NCBI RefSeq assembly: GCF_014699035.1
Contig: NZ_JACXAA010000012.1
Span: 62,001-126,000, forward strand
DNA: 64,000 bases
DNA from: Spirosoma validum
GTDB taxonomy: Bacteria; Bacteroidota; Bacteroidia; Cytophagales; Spirosomataceae
Direction of reading: 5' to 3'
Under the pieces are notes generated by a model. The model was not told the DNA's origin, ran no database searches, and saw only the letters and a program-made list of their open reading frames with translations. Position numbers and translations under genes: made by a program. Of the stretch, positions 62,144 through 64,000 are shown piece after piece; the stretch's first letter is position 1; every line of letters starts with the position of its first letter.

Positions 62144-63288
62144 AAATCGAAAAACGAAAGATCATCTGGTTTCTGGATGCGGTACGTTTTCAACCATTTC
62201 TTCAATAAACCTGGGTCAGCAAACGCTTTTACGTCGGATTTGATTTGTTTGATGTCCCGCTTCATTTGGGCGATGTCACTGTTGAGACTAAACTCCAGGG
62301 CAATCGGCGAACTGACCGCAAAGGATGGTCTGCCCGTCATGGCCGCCAGTTCATTTTGTAACGTAAAGAATTCGTTGTCCAGCTCTTCAGATTGCTGTTT
62401 CAGGATCTTATTATAGTACTTGAGCTGCTCTTCGGCCAGATTTTCGAGGTGTGTCTGGTCGATGTGCTCAAATTCGAGTTGCAAACGTAACAAGGCCAGC
62501 AAATCGCTTTTTTCGTAGGCGTCCGTTACGCGATGCATCACCTCAGTTTTACGCTGTTTCTCGGCCTCGTCCGGCTCACGGTCAGGGTGAAAGGCTTTTA
62601 CTAAATCCATATACAACGTCCGTACGGCCTTCGTAATGTTACGTTCGTCAACCTGTTTTTTCGCTTCCCGGGCCTGTTGTTTTTCCGATTTAGGCTTCTT
62701 ATTACGTTGTTCAGTGGCCTGTTGCTGACGTTCGGCTTCGGCGCTTTCCCGTTGCGCCAGTTGCTCCTGCACGTAGGCCGTCATTTTCTGCGGATCGCTG
62801 AGATCAACAGTCTCATCAAACTGAATGCCGAACATATTGCTCATCATCTCCTTCATCAGATCGGCGGTTAGCTCGTCCGATTCCGTATTTGTCTTGTCAA
62901 ATCCATTCGTGTCGTATTTATCATAAATGGGTTTGAGGTCATCGATACCGTATTGATCAATTAACTCAAACGCTACGTTCAAAATAAGATCAGCCAGTTT
63001 TTTCTTCTCGGTTTTCGAGAAATCCTTATTCTCGTAGGCCCGATCGAATACGCGTACCATATCGGCTCTGTACTGAGCATATTGTTCAACTAAAGGTCGA
63101 TAATCCCGTTGTATACGTAGTTGAATGTGCTGGGTGGCCTCGCGCAGATCGTGTAACTCGCTGCTTAGTTTTTCTATTTTTCGGATGAGCCGGTTAAACT
63201 CTTTCTGCGACTTCGACAGAATGGCTTTCTCCTTCGGCGTACCAATCTGGACAACCTGATGTTGAGACGGTTTGGTTATAAGACTCAT
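62140..63288 (-). CDS. J-domain coiled-coil protein
   Basis: A 382-residue soluble, highly charged protein. The N-terminal 120 residues (LSKSQKEFNRLIRKIEKLSS) and the middle (EAERQQQATEQRNKKPKSEK) are coiled-coil and charged linker. The segment LYMDLVKAFHPDREPDEAEK has the HPD motif of a J-domain between helices II and III, and TDAYEKSDLLALLRLQLEFE continues the helix. It should stimulate an Hsp70, but it lacks DnaJ's zinc and substrate domains, so it is a specialised co-chaperone of unknown role. Convergent with the fadN-like gene. Confidence 0.72.
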   Translation of the reverse strand: MSLITKPSQHQVVQIGTPKEKAILSKSQKEFNRLIRKIEKLSSELHDLREATQHIQLRIQRDYRPLVEQYAQYRADMVRVFDRAYENKDFSKTEKKKLADLILNVAFELIDQYGIDDLKPIYDKYDTNGFDKTNTESDELTADLMKEMMSNMFGIQFDETVDLSDPQKMTAYVQEQLAQRESAEAERQQQATEQRNKKPKSEKQQAREAKKQVDERNITKAVRTLYMDLVKAFHPDREPDEAEKQRKTEVMHRVTDAYEKSDLLALLRLQLEFEHIDQTHLENLAEEQLKYYNKILKQQSEELDNEFFTLQNELAAMTGRPSFAVSSPIALEFSLNSDIAQMKRDIKQIKSDVKAFADPGLLKKWLKTYRIQKPDDLSFFDF

Positions 63289-63349
63289 CGTAGCTGAAAT
63301 CGTACAGTTATGGTTATCTATGCAGTACGTTACGTTTTATATCAGAATC

Positions 63350-64000
63350 ATGTTCTCTGCTTTACTTCGCAAAATTAGCCATTTCGATTCCAATCACCGG
63401 TTGACCATTGCGCTCCTTGTTGCCACGCTGACTTTTTTTGTAGTACCTGCCCCATTTTTTACGTCAATTCACCTGACAATTGTCTGGATTGCGTTCGCGT
63501 CAACGGTATTGTTACTGGCCTGGGTGACTATTTTTATTGCCCATCCCCGCGATCTGCCCAGCCTGTCGCGGATGGAAGACTCAAGCCGGACGTTAATTCT
63601 GGTATTTGCTATTGCCGCAGCAATGGCCAGTTTATTTGCCGTGATTGATCTGCTCGGATCGACTAACAAGCAGGACCCAAACCAGCCGCAGCACGTTCTG
63701 TTAGCAGCGCTGGCGGTTATCAGTGCCTGGAGTTTAGTTCATACGGTTTTCACGCTCCGATACGCTCACCTGTACTACGGTAATGATGAAAAACAGAAGA
63801 AACGGCCCGGTGGACTTGATTTCCCACACGAAGAGGAACCCGATTTTCTCGACTTCGCTTATTTCTCGTTTGTCATCGGTATGACCAGTCAGGTATCTGA
63901 CGTAGCGATTGGATCGAAAATTATGCGTCGAACAGCACTGGCGCATGGTGTGCTCTCGTTTGCTTTCAACGCCATTATCGTCGCTCTAACAATCAGCGGG
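63350..64000 (+). CDS. DUF1345 membrane protein (3' end outside window)
   Basis: Reading from the ATG at 63350 gives 217 codons open to the window edge. It has at least four hydrophobic stretches (TIALLVATLTFFVVPAPFFT, LTIVWIAFASTVLLLAWVTI, LILVFAIAAAMASLFAV, LLAALAVISAWSLVHTVFTL). The DUF1345 signature DFAYFSFVIGMTSQVSDVAI precedes SKIMRRTALAHGVLSFAFN. The family is a multi-span inner membrane protein of unknown function. The ORF track misses it because it runs off the end; the C-terminus cannot be judged. Confidence 0.82.
   Translation, partial: MFSALLRKISHFDSNHRLTIALLVATLTFFVVPAPFFTSIHLTIVWIAFASTVLLLAWVTIFIAHPRDLPSLSRMEDSSRTLILVFAIAAAMASLFAVIDLLGSTNKQDPNQPQHVLLAALAVISAWSLVHTVFTLRYAHLYYGNDEKQKKRPGGLDFPHEEEPDFLDFAYFSFVIGMTSQVSDVAIGSKIMRRTALAHGVLSFAFNAIIVALTISG

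Noticed and set aside
1..64000. tRNA, rRNA or prophage genes
   Set aside because: No tRNA cloverleaf, rRNA conserved segment, integrase or structural phage protein was seen on either strand. A tRNAscan or Infernal search would be needed to be certain.

Overview
The window reads as chromosomal DNA of a Bacteroidota member of the order Cytophagales, most likely Spirosoma or a close relative. The evidence is a SusC/SusD pair, several TonB-dependent outer-membrane proteins, lipoprotein and Tat leaders, promoters of the Bacteroidota type (TTG/TTTG, then TAnnTTTG), an extended NusB, and the conserved order nusB-DUF1573-yajC-ybbR-coaE. Base composition is near 50% GC. I saw no rRNA, tRNA, CRISPR array, transposase or phage gene. 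The window cuts a PHP-domain gene at its left end and a DUF1345 gene at its right end.

Layout. 1-6.5 kb: PHP protein, a hypothetical gene with an abnormal 5' end, a HipA-like kinase/DUF3037 pair, a YceI lipoprotein, and two secreted serine hydrolases (class A-like and class C-like). 7.1-14.3 kb: a strong promoter, a 430-nt structured leader, then SusC, SusD, a small lipoprotein and a Tat-exported PLP aminotransferase. This looks like an outer-membrane uptake operon with a periplasmic aminotransferase. 14.4-27 kb: DoxX-like protein, zinc alcohol dehydrogenase, DUF4126 protein, a secreted sugar-dehydrogenase/HEAT/cytochrome fusion, a bestrophin gene broken by one in-frame TAG, a TonB receptor, a secreted clan-D glycoside hydrolase and a VOC protein. 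27-34 kb: a PIN toxin-antitoxin pair, an ABC exporter, and the housekeeping nusB-coaE run. 34-38.7 kb: amidase, DUF4136 lipoprotein, a DUF937-OmpA fusion and a sugar nucleotidyltransferase.

39-45.5 kb is a nearly complete phenylalanine/tyrosine catabolic cluster: homogentisate dioxygenase, 4-hydroxyphenylpyruvate dioxygenase, phenylalanine hydroxylase, a MarR regulator and fumarylacetoacetase. A flavin reductase-like gene lies close by. Phenylalanine becomes tyrosine, then (after a transamination not encoded here) 4-hydroxyphenylpyruvate, homogentisate, and finally fumarate plus acetoacetate. 45.5-55 kb holds an AraC regulator divergent from a secreted SnoaL-like protein, a Tat-exported sugar isomerase/epimerase, a Tat-exported GH125 alpha-mannosidase, an FMN reductase, a secreted M81 (MlrC-type) peptidase and ComM. 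55-64 kb holds a HEPN gene overlapping an unrecognised partner, an rsmH lying apart from any division cluster, a TlpA-like thioredoxin, a MarR/nucleotidyltransferase/FadN run, a J-domain coiled-coil protein and the DUF1345 gene.

Two features run through the whole window. Gene ends are marked by very long, mostly perfect inverted repeats (arms of 13-36 bp, several containing the stop codon) that fall into several unrelated sequence types. The palindrome TACGTA is about four times more frequent than chance.
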